This document shows positions 39,441 through 49,240 of a DNA stretch of 64,000 nt, piece by piece; position 1 is the stretch's first letter; every line of letters starts with the position of its first letter. The translations under genes were made by a program, and so were the position numbers. This DNA is from Segatella baroniae DSM 16972 = JCM 13447 (GTDB lineage Bacteria > Bacteroidota > Bacteroidia > Bacteroidales > Bacteroidaceae). The stretch spans positions 81,042 through 145,041 of the forward strand of contig NZ_AUFQ01000007.1 of assembly GCF_000426585.1 (NCBI RefSeq). Direction: 5' to 3'. The notes beneath the pieces were generated by a model, which was given only the letters and a program-made list of their open reading frames with translations, searched no databases and was not told the DNA's origin.

Positions 39441-42296
39441 TTATTTCTTGATGAAGGTATGTTTGCTGGTGAGCCGCTCGGTCTTGAGCAGCAGATAATA
39501 GGTGCCGGGAGCGAGCCGGTCAATGCCGAGTGTCACCTCATGGCTGCGCGCGTCGGGCGTGAGCGTGGCCTGGATGAGCCGCTCTCCACGAACGGAGGTG
39601 ACGGTGGCGTGCACCTCCTTGACGTTGCTGCGCATGAGAGCCTTGATGTAACTGTGGGCGGGAATGGGGTAGACGGCATGCACGTCGGCCGCGTTCTGCT
39701 CGGTGACACGCACGCGGAACGTGGTCGTTGCCTGCTTGCCGCCGTCGACTGCGGTGATGGAGACCGTGGCGTTGCCCCGCGTTCCGGGCGTGAGCTTGAG
39801 CTGCGAACCCTCCACCGACACTTTCACCGCCTGCTCGTTGTCCGACTTGGCGGTGTAGGTGAGGGCGTGACCCTCCATCGCCGTGAACGCGTTGGCGAGG
39901 TCGACGCTGACAGGTTGGCCTTGTTCGAAGAGCGAAACGTCGCCCAACGTGTTGGCAACGGGCGCGGTGTGGGCCACAACCTCATAGGCGAAGTGCTGTA
40001 CGGTGTGCCCGCCGAGCTGGTCGGTGAGCGTGATGTCGAACTCGAAAGCCCCCGGGATGATGACTTTGATGAGGAGGTCGAAGTCGTTTCCCACACGTTT
40101 CAGCTCCACACCGCGGGGCAGTGGCGTGGTGGTATAGGTCCAAGTGTGGTTGTCTTCGTCCTTCACGTTGAGCACCTTGTGGTAATAGGACTGCGTGTCG
40201 AGCAGGCGGAGCTTGTCGCCAATGCCGTTGGTGAAGGCGGGCGCGTGGTTGAGTCGCGTCCTGAACGCCTTGCTCACTTCGGCTGATTGATTGCCGGAGC
40301 GGTCGCGTGCCACCATCTTTACCACGTAGTCTACGTCGGTGTCGAGGCCGGTGAACTCCTGTTCAAGCTGCGCGCCGGCAGCTTTGGCGTATGAATAGCG
40401 CGTGAATGTCTGCACAGGTTGGGCCATGTCCGCCTTCTTGTAGAGCCTGATGTCGTAGGCAAAGGCCGTCTTCTGCGTGTTGATCGCATCCGCGTCGGCC
40501 GTTACTTTCCATGTGATTCGGGCGTCGTAGTAGCCTTTTGTCGCGTCATTAGAGTAGTCAATCACTTCGATGGAAGGCGCGTCGGGCGCGTTGGTTTCAG
40601 GCTCGGCGAGCGCGAAGTCGGCGTCGATGAAGCCTGCTCCCAGCTTGCCGGCAAGGTTGGCGTCGGGCTTTACGTCGTAGGGACTTTGCTCCTTGACGGC
40701 CGAAAGAATGCGGCGGCGCAGGTCTTCGTTGGTGAAGTTGGGATTCTTCTTGCCGAACTTGGAAATGACAAGGGCCGCGATTCCCGTGACGTGGGGCGTC
40801 GCCATCGACGTGCCTTGTGCGTAAGCGTAGTTGCTGTTGTAAGGGTGAGTGAAGTCGGTATTGGGATAAGGACCGGTCTTTTGATTGACGAAATCCTTCG
40901 GAACGGTGCTGAGAATGCCCCTCGTCACTTCACCCTCATTGGTGGTTCCGCCCGGCGCGAGGATGTCAACCCACGTCCCTTTGTTCATGTAGTCGGTGGG
41001 AATGCCCATGCTGTTGGTGGCGCCCACGGCCACAACCTTGTCGTATGAGGCGGGAATCATGTCGATGTCGTACTGCGAGTCGTTGCCTGACGCGAAGAAG
41101 ACGAGGCCGCCCTTCATGTATGAACCTGCCTTCTTGTTGCCCTTGGAGTCGCATCCGGCAATGTCGGTGAAGTAGTCTATGCCCACCTTCAGCACCTCGA
41201 ACTGTTCCTTGAACATGCGTTGGAAGGTCTCGTTGTTGAGGTGTTTCGTGCGGTCGAAGGCGTAGCCCCATGAGCAGTTGCAGACAAGCGCGCCGTTTTC
41301 GGCGGCAAACTCGAAGGCCTTGGCGATGTTGGCAGGGGAAGCGGTCTCGTTGGTTCCGTCGTGTCCGTAAATCTCGCAGCTCATCAGTCGCACGCCGGAG
41401 TTCTCCGTTCCGTTGCCTCCGGCCACGCCACAGACGCCCAAGCCGTTGTTGTTGCGTGCGGCGATGGTGCCGGCGACGTGGGTTCCGTGCCCACCGGGGA
41501 TGATGACATCAGGGTCACCTTGTCCGCTTTGGACTGCCCAGAAGTTACGGCCATGGATGGTCTTGCCCGTTTTGGGGTCCTTGCCGTCCCATGCCGATGC
41601 CGCAAGGTCTTCGTGTTCGAAGTCGATTCCCGAGTCCATCACGGCCACAACGACGTTGGGATCGCCGGTCTCTTTCTGCCAAGCAGGGAATAGGTTGATG
41701 TCAGCTTCTTGCTTGAACCAGCCATACATGGATTTGGTCGTCATGTAATGCCACTGATATTTCAGGAAATGGTCGTTGAAATTGTTGTATCCAGTGCCGT
41801 CGTTCACTTCATAAAGTCGCTGCCAGTCGATGGGGGCGCGGGTGACAGGGGTGTACGTTGCCTTTGCCGGAACGATGGCGATGTTGCCATGGGCCTTCTC
41901 GATGGCCGGGTCGCGGCGCAGCTGTTCGAGCACTTCCTCCACGCTCTTGTCCTTGTCGAACTTCACGAAGAACCAGCGGTCCATGCCGCGTTGGCGTTTC
42001 AAATCGGCGTATTCGGTGGTCATGTCGAACACTTGTTCCACCTTGACGTTCGTGTCTTCAAAGACCTTGGCGCGCATGACGCTTTGCGTTGCGGCACGGG
42101 TGGTGATGTCATTGCCGGCCTTCAGTTTGATGAAAGCCATGCCCGGCTCCCAAGGAAAGCCGGATTCAGCCTTATTGCCAGGCAGAGGCTGCCCGCTCTC
42201 TGACGACAGAAGGTTGTCGTCATGACAGGCTGTGAATAGGCAGATAGCTGCCAACAGGCCTGCCGACAGCAAGAATCTATATTTGAAATACTTCAT
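39441..42296 (-). CDS. Subtilisin-like (S8) serine protease with lipobox and T9SS sorting tail
   Basis: 951 residues. The signal peptide ends in a lipobox-like FTAC (Cys24). An inhibitor-I9/fervidolysin-like propeptide covers about 50-145. The catalytic triad is intact: Asp221 (VVAVMDSGID), His270 (GGHGTHVAGT) and Ser497 (GTSMATPHVTG), with oxyanion Asn405 (FASGND). Two or three beta-sandwich domains (fibronectin-like at about 575-680; cadherin/Ig-like to about 870) precede a C-terminal sorting domain (about 880-951: VYPIPAHSYI ... LAPGTYYLLLKTE ... HTFIKK) typical of type IX secretion cargo. It lies between a BACON lipoprotein gene (13 nt) and the PorV-like gene (8 nt). It probably degrades proteins at the surface for uptake by the SusC/SusD pair of the same operon. 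Confidence 0.88.
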   Translation of the reverse strand: MKYFKYRFLLSAGLLAAICLFTACHDDNLLSSESGQPLPGNKAESGFPWEPGMAFIKLKAGNDITTRAATQSVMRAKVFEDTNVKVEQVFDMTTEYADLKRQRGMDRWFFVKFDKDKSVEEVLEQLRRDPAIEKAHGNIAIVPAKATYTPVTRAPIDWQRLYEVNDGTGYNNFNDHFLKYQWHYMTTKSMYGWFKQEADINLFPAWQKETGDPNVVVAVMDSGIDFEHEDLAASAWDGKDPKTGKTIHGRNFWAVQSGQGDPDVIIPGGHGTHVAGTIAARNNNGLGVCGVAGGNGTENSGVRLMSCEIYGHDGTNETASPANIAKAFEFAAENGALVCNCSWGYAFDRTKHLNNETFQRMFKEQFEVLKVGIDYFTDIAGCDSKGNKKAGSYMKGGLVFFASGNDSQYDIDMIPASYDKVVAVGATNSMGIPTDYMNKGTWVDILAPGGTTNEGEVTRGILSTVPKDFVNQKTGPYPNTDFTHPYNSNYAYAQGTSMATPHVTGIAALVISKFGKKNPNFTNEDLRRRILSAVKEQSPYDVKPDANLAGKLGAGFIDADFALAEPETNAPDAPSIEVIDYSNDATKGYYDARITWKVTADADAINTQKTAFAYDIRLYKKADMAQPVQTFTRYSYAKAAGAQLEQEFTGLDTDVDYVVKMVARDRSGNQSAEVSKAFRTRLNHAPAFTNGIGDKLRLLDTQSYYHKVLNVKDEDNHTWTYTTTPLPRGVELKRVGNDFDLLIKVIIPGAFEFDITLTDQLGGHTVQHFAYEVVAHTAPVANTLGDVSLFEQGQPVSVDLANAFTAMEGHALTYTAKSDNEQAVKVSVEGSQLKLTPGTRGNATVSITAVDGGKQATTTFRVRVTEQNAADVHAVYPIPAHSYIKALMRSNVKEVHATVTSVRGERLIQATLTPDARSHEVTLGIDRLAPGTYYLLLKTERLTSKHTFIKK

Positions 42297-42309
42297 TGGA
42301 ATGGATTTT

Positions 42310-44031
42310 TCAAGGGTTAAATCTCTTTTTGATGATGTCTACATAGTGCTTGCTCTTGTAGTAGGTGATGACGGTGCGCGTCTCTTGCGGGCGCATGTCG
42401 ATGAGGTCTTCGTCGCCGCGATAGAAGGATGCAAAGCCGCCGCTCTCTTCACGTACAAGGCTGTAGCCCTTGTCCGTGAGGGCGCGACGGGTGCTGGACG
42501 GCAGGCTGTAGGTGTACCATTCGTACACGCCCGGCGTCCCTTCCACCTCGCGATTGTACAATATTTCATTGCCTACATAGAACACCTGGCACGAACCGAC
42601 GGTGCCGCTGAGGTCGACATCGTTCACCAATCCCGCGTCGATGTCTTCGGCCGTGACGCCCTGCCAGTTGAAGAAATAGATGACATTGGCCAGCGAGCCC
42701 GGCATGTAGTTGGAGCTTTCGGGCACAAAGAGCAGTCTGGAATACTTGCAGTGCGGGTCTTGGATGGGCACGGTGATGTGCTCGCTGTTGTATTGGTTCT
42801 CGAAGTCAGGCCTCATGCCACGCTTTTTCTCAAACGCAATCACCTCTTCCAGCTTGAAGTTCTTGTTGTGCAGGCGGTTGGAAGCGAACACGGGGAAGCA
42901 GGTAGCTTTGTAGTTGCTGCCCAGTTTGATGTCGTTGGGGCTCTCCACGTACTTCATGCAGGCGCTGTGGAAGATACCTCCGTAATTATAAAAGTTGTCC
43001 ACTTCGTTGTAGACATGTATCAGTCGCGTCTTGTCTTCCTCTTCGCAGTAGTATTCCGTTTCGTTCTCGTTGCGCTGTTTGTTGCCCAACTTGAAATTCT
43101 GCTGCCGCAACCAGGGGTCGAACGATTCTTGTTTGAACGTCTTTCCCGCGGGAGCCTTGAGCCAGGCGGTGGTGACCAGCTTGGTGTAATAGTAGGGTTG
43201 GTAGAGGAGATAGGGCGCTTGCTCACCCGGAGAGTGGAATACGTAGTAGGTCTTCTCTCCCTCGTCCTTGTAAGGCAGCAGTGAGTTGATCTCGACATCA
43301 CGTGCCCGGCTGTTGTTTCTTTCGGCTTCGAGAGCGGTCAGGCGGTCGAGGTTGAAATTGTCGAGGTCCCAAACGGGCAATTGGAACTGCACGTATCCGT
43401 TTTGCGTCACGTTGAGTTCATAGTGCTTGTTGCCGTTGGAGAGGAAGAGTTTTTCAGTCCGGCTGGTCTGTGCCCACTCGCTGTTGCGGTCGATGGCGGT
43501 GAGGCTGAGCGCCAGTTTGCGCTCCTTCTGCTTCACCTCATAGGTCAGCCAATTGTTCTTCTCCTTGTCCACCTGCTCCACACGCCAGTCGTCTGAGTTG
43601 GAGGTGATGTTGAGTTCCACGCCGGCATGCGCTTCATGATTGTATATCACGGTACCGTTGTTGCCTTCAACAGCGATGTATGGCTCGGCGCCAAACTGCG
43701 TCACGGTGACAGTTTGCCTGCCGCCGGGCGTGAGGACGGTCACGGTGGTCCGGCGTTCGTCGGCATTCGGGTTGGCCGCCGCCGTGACTTCGAGCAGCGC
43801 CCCGGCCTTTTTGGCGGTCAGCCAGTCGGCATGTGAGCCTTGCTCCACCGACCAACCGTCCGCAAGTGCGGTGAAGTCCACCCGCTTGGTTTCGCCCTCT
43901 TGCTTGAGCGTAAGCGTCTCGGTGGAGGCGGGAACCTCGTCGGGCGCGCCCCCCAAGACCAAATCCTTCTGGCAGGCGGCCAGCAATGCCGCCACGAAAA
44001 GGAGTGCTGATATTTTGAATATCTTGTACAT
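42310..44031 (-). CDS. BACON-domain surface lipoprotein, unknown function
   Basis: 573 residues with a lipoprotein signal peptide (lipobox LAAC, Cys20). Two BACON-type domains follow: the first ends with the hallmark GGRQTVTVTQFGAEP near 102-117, the second with YELNVTQNGYVQF near 207-219. BACON domains are thought to bind glycans or mucins, or to act as spacers. The remaining about 350 residues (YYVFHSPGEQAPYLLYQPYY onwards) match no family I can name; they are rich in Tyr, Asn and charged residues and contain several Cys. Its place between susD and a surface protease suggests a surface-exposed binding or processing role. Confidence 0.75.
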   Translation of the reverse strand: MYKIFKISALLFVAALLAACQKDLVLGGAPDEVPASTETLTLKQEGETKRVDFTALADGWSVEQGSHADWLTAKKAGALLEVTAAANPNADERRTTVTVLTPGGRQTVTVTQFGAEPYIAVEGNNGTVIYNHEAHAGVELNITSNSDDWRVEQVDKEKNNWLTYEVKQKERKLALSLTAIDRNSEWAQTSRTEKLFLSNGNKHYELNVTQNGYVQFQLPVWDLDNFNLDRLTALEAERNNSRARDVEINSLLPYKDEGEKTYYVFHSPGEQAPYLLYQPYYYTKLVTTAWLKAPAGKTFKQESFDPWLRQQNFKLGNKQRNENETEYYCEEEDKTRLIHVYNEVDNFYNYGGIFHSACMKYVESPNDIKLGSNYKATCFPVFASNRLHNKNFKLEEVIAFEKKRGMRPDFENQYNSEHITVPIQDPHCKYSRLLFVPESSNYMPGSLANVIYFFNWQGVTAEDIDAGLVNDVDLSGTVGSCQVFYVGNEILYNREVEGTPGVYEWYTYSLPSSTRRALTDKGYSLVREESGGFASFYRGDEDLIDMRPQETRTVITYYKSKHYVDIIKKRFNP

Positions 44032-44060
44032 AGCGTATGTTTTTTAAGTGAATAAATGGA

Positions 44061-45665
44061 TTATTCCCAGCCCGGATTCTGCCGAATGCCGCGGTTGATG
44101 AGTGTTTCGTTCAGCGGGAACGGCCACACGAACATGTGGTTGTCGGGCTTGATGTCCACACTGAAGCCGCCGGCATAGAACGACGCCGGCACCTGGTAGT
44201 AGCCGTCGGCACCTTGATAGGGACGTTTGCCCACACCTTGCTTCCACCGGCGCAGGTCCCAAAGGCGGAAACCTTCAAACGCCAGTTCGCGTGCGCGCTC
44301 GTTCTTGATTTCTTCATAGAGCTTCTCGCCGGTGAGATCGGTCGCTGAAAGGCCGCGCGACGCACGCAATTCATTGAGATATTTCAGGGCGTCGTCCGTG
44401 TTGTTCAGTTGACAGGCGGCCTCGGCCGCGATGAGATATTGCTCTGCGATGCGGAAAGGTTTGGGCGCTTGGTTGCCGTTGGGCACGTAACCGCCCCAGT
44501 GGGTGCTGGTCAATGTGGCGTAGTTGGGGTTGCCCTTGAACTTTGAAATGACGTAAAGTTGCGTCGAAACGTTCATGTCGTTCACCGTTGTTTTCACAAA
44601 TTCAAAGAGCGAAAGGGCACGATGGTCCTTCCCATTGGCAAAGAGCGTGTTCATCACCGTTTGTGTAGGAACGTACGGAGGCTTGTTGTAGTCGCCCATT
44701 CTGTCGGGTTGGTTGGCTTCATCCCAATAGGTCGTGGTGGACAAGTCGGCACCATAGAGAGGCGTGGTGGTCGGGATTTCATTCTCCTTCGCCACGTAGG
44801 GCTGCCATATCTGTTCGGCTCCGTTGTCGTAGAACCACATCTGCGCGAAGGCGTCTTCGCGAGGATCGATCCGGTTGTGGGCGTCCAGTTGGGCGACATA
44901 GGGCGCAATCAGGGGATAGACGGCTTTGTCGATGAGCTGCCTTGCCTCCCGAAAGGCATTGTCCATGTCGTCCATATAGAGGTAGACACGTGCCCGCAAA
45001 GCCCGCACGGCGTCGGCGCTGATCTCGCTGTTGCCCACCTTTGCGGGCACGTCGGAGAGCAGTTGCTCGGCCTTTTGCAGGTCGTCGAGAATCAGTTTGT
45101 AGGTCTGCGCGTTGGTGGCCCGTGTAGGTTTCTCCAGCGAGAGAGGGTCGAGAGCCAGGGCAACGCCCAGGTCTTTGTCGGCCGTGGCGGCCGCATAGGG
45201 CGTTCCCCAGCGCAGCGCCAGGTTGAAATGATAGAATGCACGCGCGAAATAAGCATTGCCCAGATAGTGGTCGCGCAGTGGTTTTTCGGCTTCGTTCACC
45301 TGCAATTCGGGCAGACGGGTGAGCACAACGTTGGCATCTATCAAGGCGGCGTAGTAAGAATGATAGATCTCTTGTATCACATTACTTTCGGGAAGGATGG
45401 TCCAACTGTGAAATTCGGCGTACAGATTGTTGAACGCCGCATGCGCGTTGAGCATGTCGGCCTGCGCTTCCTGCGGCATGATGTAGCCGCCACCGAATTT
45501 TCCGCGCAGCGTCGAATAGATTCCGTTGTCCCATTTCTTGGCGTCCTGCATGTTGCGGTAGGCCGCCCCATAGTCTATGTAGTCGGCGGGATCCTTGTCC
45601 AGATTGCAGCTTTGAACCACGGCAGCGAGCAGCAATACGCCTAATAATATCTTGTTTGTTTTCAT
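44061..45665 (-). CDS. SusD/RagB-family lipoprotein, partner of SusC 2
   Basis: 534 residues, lipobox VVQSC (Cys20). SusD fold segments include YLGNAYFARAFYHFNLALRWG, ARELAFEGFRLWDLRRW and the C-terminal MFVWPFPLNETLINRGIRQNPGWE, whose WPFP ending with a final NPGW is standard for the family. The gene sits 26 nt downstream of susC 2. With a protease in the same operon, the closest functional parallel is RagB of Porphyromonas gingivalis, which binds peptides, so a peptide ligand is more likely than a glycan. That is inference from context. Confidence 0.92.
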   Translation of the reverse strand: MKTNKILLGVLLLAAVVQSCNLDKDPADYIDYGAAYRNMQDAKKWDNGIYSTLRGKFGGGYIMPQEAQADMLNAHAAFNNLYAEFHSWTILPESNVIQEIYHSYYAALIDANVVLTRLPELQVNEAEKPLRDHYLGNAYFARAFYHFNLALRWGTPYAAATADKDLGVALALDPLSLEKPTRATNAQTYKLILDDLQKAEQLLSDVPAKVGNSEISADAVRALRARVYLYMDDMDNAFREARQLIDKAVYPLIAPYVAQLDAHNRIDPREDAFAQMWFYDNGAEQIWQPYVAKENEIPTTTPLYGADLSTTTYWDEANQPDRMGDYNKPPYVPTQTVMNTLFANGKDHRALSLFEFVKTTVNDMNVSTQLYVISKFKGNPNYATLTSTHWGGYVPNGNQAPKPFRIAEQYLIAAEAACQLNNTDDALKYLNELRASRGLSATDLTGEKLYEEIKNERARELAFEGFRLWDLRRWKQGVGKRPYQGADGYYQVPASFYAGGFSVDIKPDNHMFVWPFPLNETLINRGIRQNPGWE

Positions 45666-45691
45666 AAATACATGCTTTTATAGGTCATTGT

Positions 45692-48691
45692 TTACAAACC
45701 GATCTCCACACCGACGCTCACCTGCTTGGTATTGGGGTTGACACCGTAGGATACGTTGCGGTTCACTTCGGGGTCGATGCCACGGAATTTGGTGAAAGTC
45801 AGCAGGTTTCTGCCGGTGAAGAACACCTTGGCCGAGCGCACGACGCGCTGCTTTCCGAGTTTGTCGCGTGGTATGTCATAGCCCAGCGTGAAGTTTTTCA
45901 GGCGCATGAACGACGCGTTTTCCAACATCTTGGAGTCGAGATAAGTGCTCTGGTGATTGGGTTTGCGCACCCATTCGAGCGAGGGAAACTCCGTGCGGTC
46001 GCCTTCCTGCTTCCAATAGTCGAAGAGACGGCGCGAGCCGTTGAAGTTGCCGTTGCGGTTGCGCACGTGGTAATCGTTCTCATAGAACTGCTTGTCCATG
46101 GAAATCATGTGTTTGCCAAGAGCCAGGAAGAAGTCGGCATTGAGATAGAAGCCCTTCCAATGGGCGGCGACTCCCCAGCCGCCGGTGAACGGCGTGTAGG
46201 CGTTTACGCCGGTATTCTGGTCCAAAGTGCTGGAGTATTCCGAAACGACGTCGCTGTTGTCGCGGCGTGTCCGGTCTTTGTCCGCACCGGGTTTGTACCA
46301 CTCGGGCACACCCGTTTGCGGGTTGACACCTTTATATAATGGCATGACGAACGTGACGGGCTTGCCCACGATGTAGGCCAGCTGACCGCCGGGCTCGTGC
46401 CATGAGGTTCTGCCCTCGAAGAGTTCGAGCACCTTGTCGCGGTTGTAGTTGAAGTTGACGTTGAACGATACGCCCCAATCCCGCCCACGGAAGACGTCGG
46501 CATTGAGCTGGAAGTCGACGCCCTGGTTGAGGTATTTGCCCACATTCTCATAGCGGGTGGCGTAGCCGGCATTGCCCACGGGCAGGCCGGAGGTGTATGG
46601 GAGGGGCACCTCGAAGAGCATGTTGCTCGTCACGCGGTTGTAATATTCGAGGTTGAAGTCCAATCTGTCGAACAGTCGGGTCTTCACTCCGACGGTGAAT
46701 TTGCTCTGGTGTTCCCATCCGAGGTCTGGGTTTCCGAGGCTGATGAAGCCCATGCTCATGTCGCCCTTCTTCTGTCCCACCTTGCCGGCGTAGGCCGATG
46801 TGCTGTAGGGAGGGATGGAAGAGTTGCCCTGGGTGCCGTAACTTGTCTTCACGTCGAGGGCGTTCAGCCAGGTTATATCTCGAAGAAAAGCCTCTTGCTT
46901 GGCCTTCCACAGGAGGCCGACCGACCAGAACAGGCCGTTGCGTTTGTTCTTTCCGAAGCGGGAGGAAGCGTCGTCGCGCAGCACCAGGTCAATGAAATAG
47001 CGCTCTGAAAAGTCGTAGGAGAGCTGTGTGAAGAACGACAGGAAGGCGTAGCTTTGGGTGTTTTCGCCAATCGACTTGTGCTGCGTGACGTTGTTCAAGA
47101 GGTAGAGTCGGTCTTCCAAAATGCCCGAACCGCCGGCCGAAAAGCCGTCGTCTTTGTAATTGGTGTACTCATGTCCCAGCAGCGCGGTGAGGTGATGGTC
47201 GCCGAAAGTCATGTCGTAGGCCGCGGTATTGGTGACGGTGATGTTGGACGCCCGGGTGTAGGCGCGCTCCGAACTGCCGTTGCCATAGGCCAGATAGTAG
47301 CTCGGCAACATGCGCGAACGGCTGTCGCCATAGTCCAATTCCAGTCCGGCGAGCGAGCGCAGGGTCAGGTTTTTCACCGGCGTGAGCGTCAAGTTGCCGT
47401 TGGCCGACAGGATGAAGGCGTTGGTCTTGGCCGGTCTGTTGGCGATGACATGCGCGGGGGTGGCGATGTTCAGCAGCGGAACGCGTTCCAGTTCCCTGCC
47501 CGTGTTGGGGTCGTAGGGCGACGCGAAGGGCGCGTTCATGGCCGCCAGGCCGCCGCCCACCGAATTGCTTTCGTTGAAGGGCGAGACGCGCGTGTCGTCA
47601 TAGGATATGGAGGTGTTGACATTCGCCCGTGCCCAGTCGTTGAGTTTGGCGTCGACATTGATGCGCCCGAAGGCCTTCTTGTAGCTCGAACCCATGCGCA
47701 GGCCGTCCTGGCTCAAGGCTCCGCCCGAGAGATAGTACCTCGCCGTGTTGGTGCCGCCCGACACAGAGACGTCTGCCGTGTACATGGGTGCGGGCTGATA
47801 CACGTACTTGTACCAGGTGAAATCGGTCTCCTTGAAATATTTTTCCTTGAAAGTGGCGATCTCGGCAGCCGTGTAAATGCCCGTCTCCTCATAGTAGCGC
47901 AGCAGTTCCGGGCCACTCATCAGCTGGTCGAAGTACTTCGTGTTGGCGAGCGAAGACACGGCATACTGTGCCCGGAAGTTGACGCTGGGGCGCGCGTCGC
48001 TGCGTCCGTGCTTCGTGGTGACGTACATCACGCCGTTGGCTGCCCGTGCTCCGAAGATGGAAGTGGCCGCCGCGTCCTTCAGAAACTGTACGCTTTCGAT
48101 GTCGTTGGGGTTCATGGACTGCAGCACGGCCATGCTCACCTGCATGCCGTCCATGATGACCAGCAGCCCCGTTCCGGCCCCCAGCGAGCCTTGTCCGTGC
48201 AGGGCCATGGACAGACGGGCCGACGGTTCGCCCGAAGAAGAGAACATTTGCAGGCCGCTCACCTTGCCCTGTACGGCGTCGAGCGGGTTGGCTACGGGTT
48301 TCATCGCCAAGTCCTTGGCCCCCACTTTGACGACCGAAGCCGACGTGTTGGCCACCTTGCGCTCCATGTAGCCCACCACCACGACGTCGTTCAACGTCAG
48401 ATTGCCGGGTTCCAGCTTCACTTTCATGTCGGCCGCGGCCGGCAGTTCGCGGCTCTCGTAGCCGATGAAGCTGAACGTAAGCTTGTCGCCTGTCTTCACC
48501 TTGAGCACGAAATGGCCGTCGATGTTGGAGACAGTACCCGTCTGTGGCGCCGACTTGGGGACGATGCTGACCCCTGGCAAGGGTTCCCCGTTTTCGTCCA
48601 CAACGCTTCCTTTCACCGTCAGTGTCTGCCCGAAGGCCGCCGTCAAGCTGAAAAGAGAACAGAGGACGAACATCCAAAATTTTACTTTCAT
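45692..48691 (-). CDS. SusC/RagA-family TonB-dependent transporter 2
   Basis: 999 residues. A signal peptide (about 1-21) is followed by the carboxypeptidase-regulatory-like domain (VKGSVVDENGEPLPGVSI), the LNDVVVVGY junction, a plug (LLVIMDGMQV, AATSIFGARAANGVMYVTTK) and a barrel ending VSVGVEIGL. There is no STN domain and no adjacent sigma/anti-sigma pair, so control is probably by another regulator or constitutive. It is first in the operon susC-susD-BACON-S8 protease-PorV-like, with a good promoter at 48813. It is shorter than SusC 1 and SusC 3 and in the size range of RagA. Confidence 0.93.
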   Translation of the reverse strand: MKVKFWMFVLCSLFSLTAAFGQTLTVKGSVVDENGEPLPGVSIVPKSAPQTGTVSNIDGHFVLKVKTGDKLTFSFIGYESRELPAAADMKVKLEPGNLTLNDVVVVGYMERKVANTSASVVKVGAKDLAMKPVANPLDAVQGKVSGLQMFSSSGEPSARLSMALHGQGSLGAGTGLLVIMDGMQVSMAVLQSMNPNDIESVQFLKDAAATSIFGARAANGVMYVTTKHGRSDARPSVNFRAQYAVSSLANTKYFDQLMSGPELLRYYEETGIYTAAEIATFKEKYFKETDFTWYKYVYQPAPMYTADVSVSGGTNTARYYLSGGALSQDGLRMGSSYKKAFGRINVDAKLNDWARANVNTSISYDDTRVSPFNESNSVGGGLAAMNAPFASPYDPNTGRELERVPLLNIATPAHVIANRPAKTNAFILSANGNLTLTPVKNLTLRSLAGLELDYGDSRSRMLPSYYLAYGNGSSERAYTRASNITVTNTAAYDMTFGDHHLTALLGHEYTNYKDDGFSAGGSGILEDRLYLLNNVTQHKSIGENTQSYAFLSFFTQLSYDFSERYFIDLVLRDDASSRFGKNKRNGLFWSVGLLWKAKQEAFLRDITWLNALDVKTSYGTQGNSSIPPYSTSAYAGKVGQKKGDMSMGFISLGNPDLGWEHQSKFTVGVKTRLFDRLDFNLEYYNRVTSNMLFEVPLPYTSGLPVGNAGYATRYENVGKYLNQGVDFQLNADVFRGRDWGVSFNVNFNYNRDKVLELFEGRTSWHEPGGQLAYIVGKPVTFVMPLYKGVNPQTGVPEWYKPGADKDRTRRDNSDVVSEYSSTLDQNTGVNAYTPFTGGWGVAAHWKGFYLNADFFLALGKHMISMDKQFYENDYHVRNRNGNFNGSRRLFDYWKQEGDRTEFPSLEWVRKPNHQSTYLDSKMLENASFMRLKNFTLGYDIPRDKLGKQRVVRSAKVFFTGRNLLTFTKFRGIDPEVNRNVSYGVNPNTKQVSVGVEIGL

Positions 48692-48812
48692 AAATGTTTT
48701 ATTTAGGTGTTGTTTTTATACCGATGCGGTTGAGACGCAACCGCACCAGGCATAGTAAGTCGAATTTGACACGCAAATAAGATGGTATTTCCTGAGAGTT
48801 AATTACCAATTG

Positions 48813-48843
48813 CAAAAATAAGCAAAGTTTCTTAAAGGACAAA
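48813..48843 (-). promoter_or_regulatory. Promoter for the SusC/SusD-protease operon
   Basis: Minus-strand TTTG (48843-48840), a 19-nt spacer and TATTTTTG (48820-48813). The leader is about 115 nt long. Confidence 0.75.
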
Positions 48844-49069
48844 TAAAAGGTCAAATCTTTTTCCTTCGCCCACCGAAGATTGGCGTTTGTTCGCAGGTCT
48901 GTCCACAAGTGGAGACGTCCGCACGTCCGATTCGCGTCTATGGCGAGCCTTTCCGTCCCGCCCGCAGGCGGACGACAGGATCGTTTGTCAATTTTCATTC
49001 ACGAAAAAACGTGTCTTTTTTTCTTTCATCCAGCTCGCCGGCCGGATGGAAAACGACCTTCTGCGTCGC

Positions 49070-49240
49070 ATTCGTCCAGCCCTTTCTCCGCCATCCGCCC
49101 CCTTTGACTTCGCCGAAAGGGCCTTTCCGCGCCCTTGTTCCACTGCTTTCTCGGACTTGAAAGTCGTCTTTTGCACCGCAATCGCAGTCCTTTTCCACGC
49201 TGAAAGCACAGCTCCGACGAGGCGAAAGTCATTCCGTGAA
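49070..49240. repeat. 22-nt-period intergenic array D
   Basis: Units in 22-nt register lie at about 49071, 49093, 49115 (AAAGGGCCTTT), 49137 (GTTCCACTGCTTT), 49159 (GAAAGTCGTCTTTT), 49181 (ATCGCAGTCCTTTT), 49203 (AAAGCACAGC) and 49225 (AAAGTCATTCC). This is the longest and most decayed of the four arrays. Confidence 0.7.
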
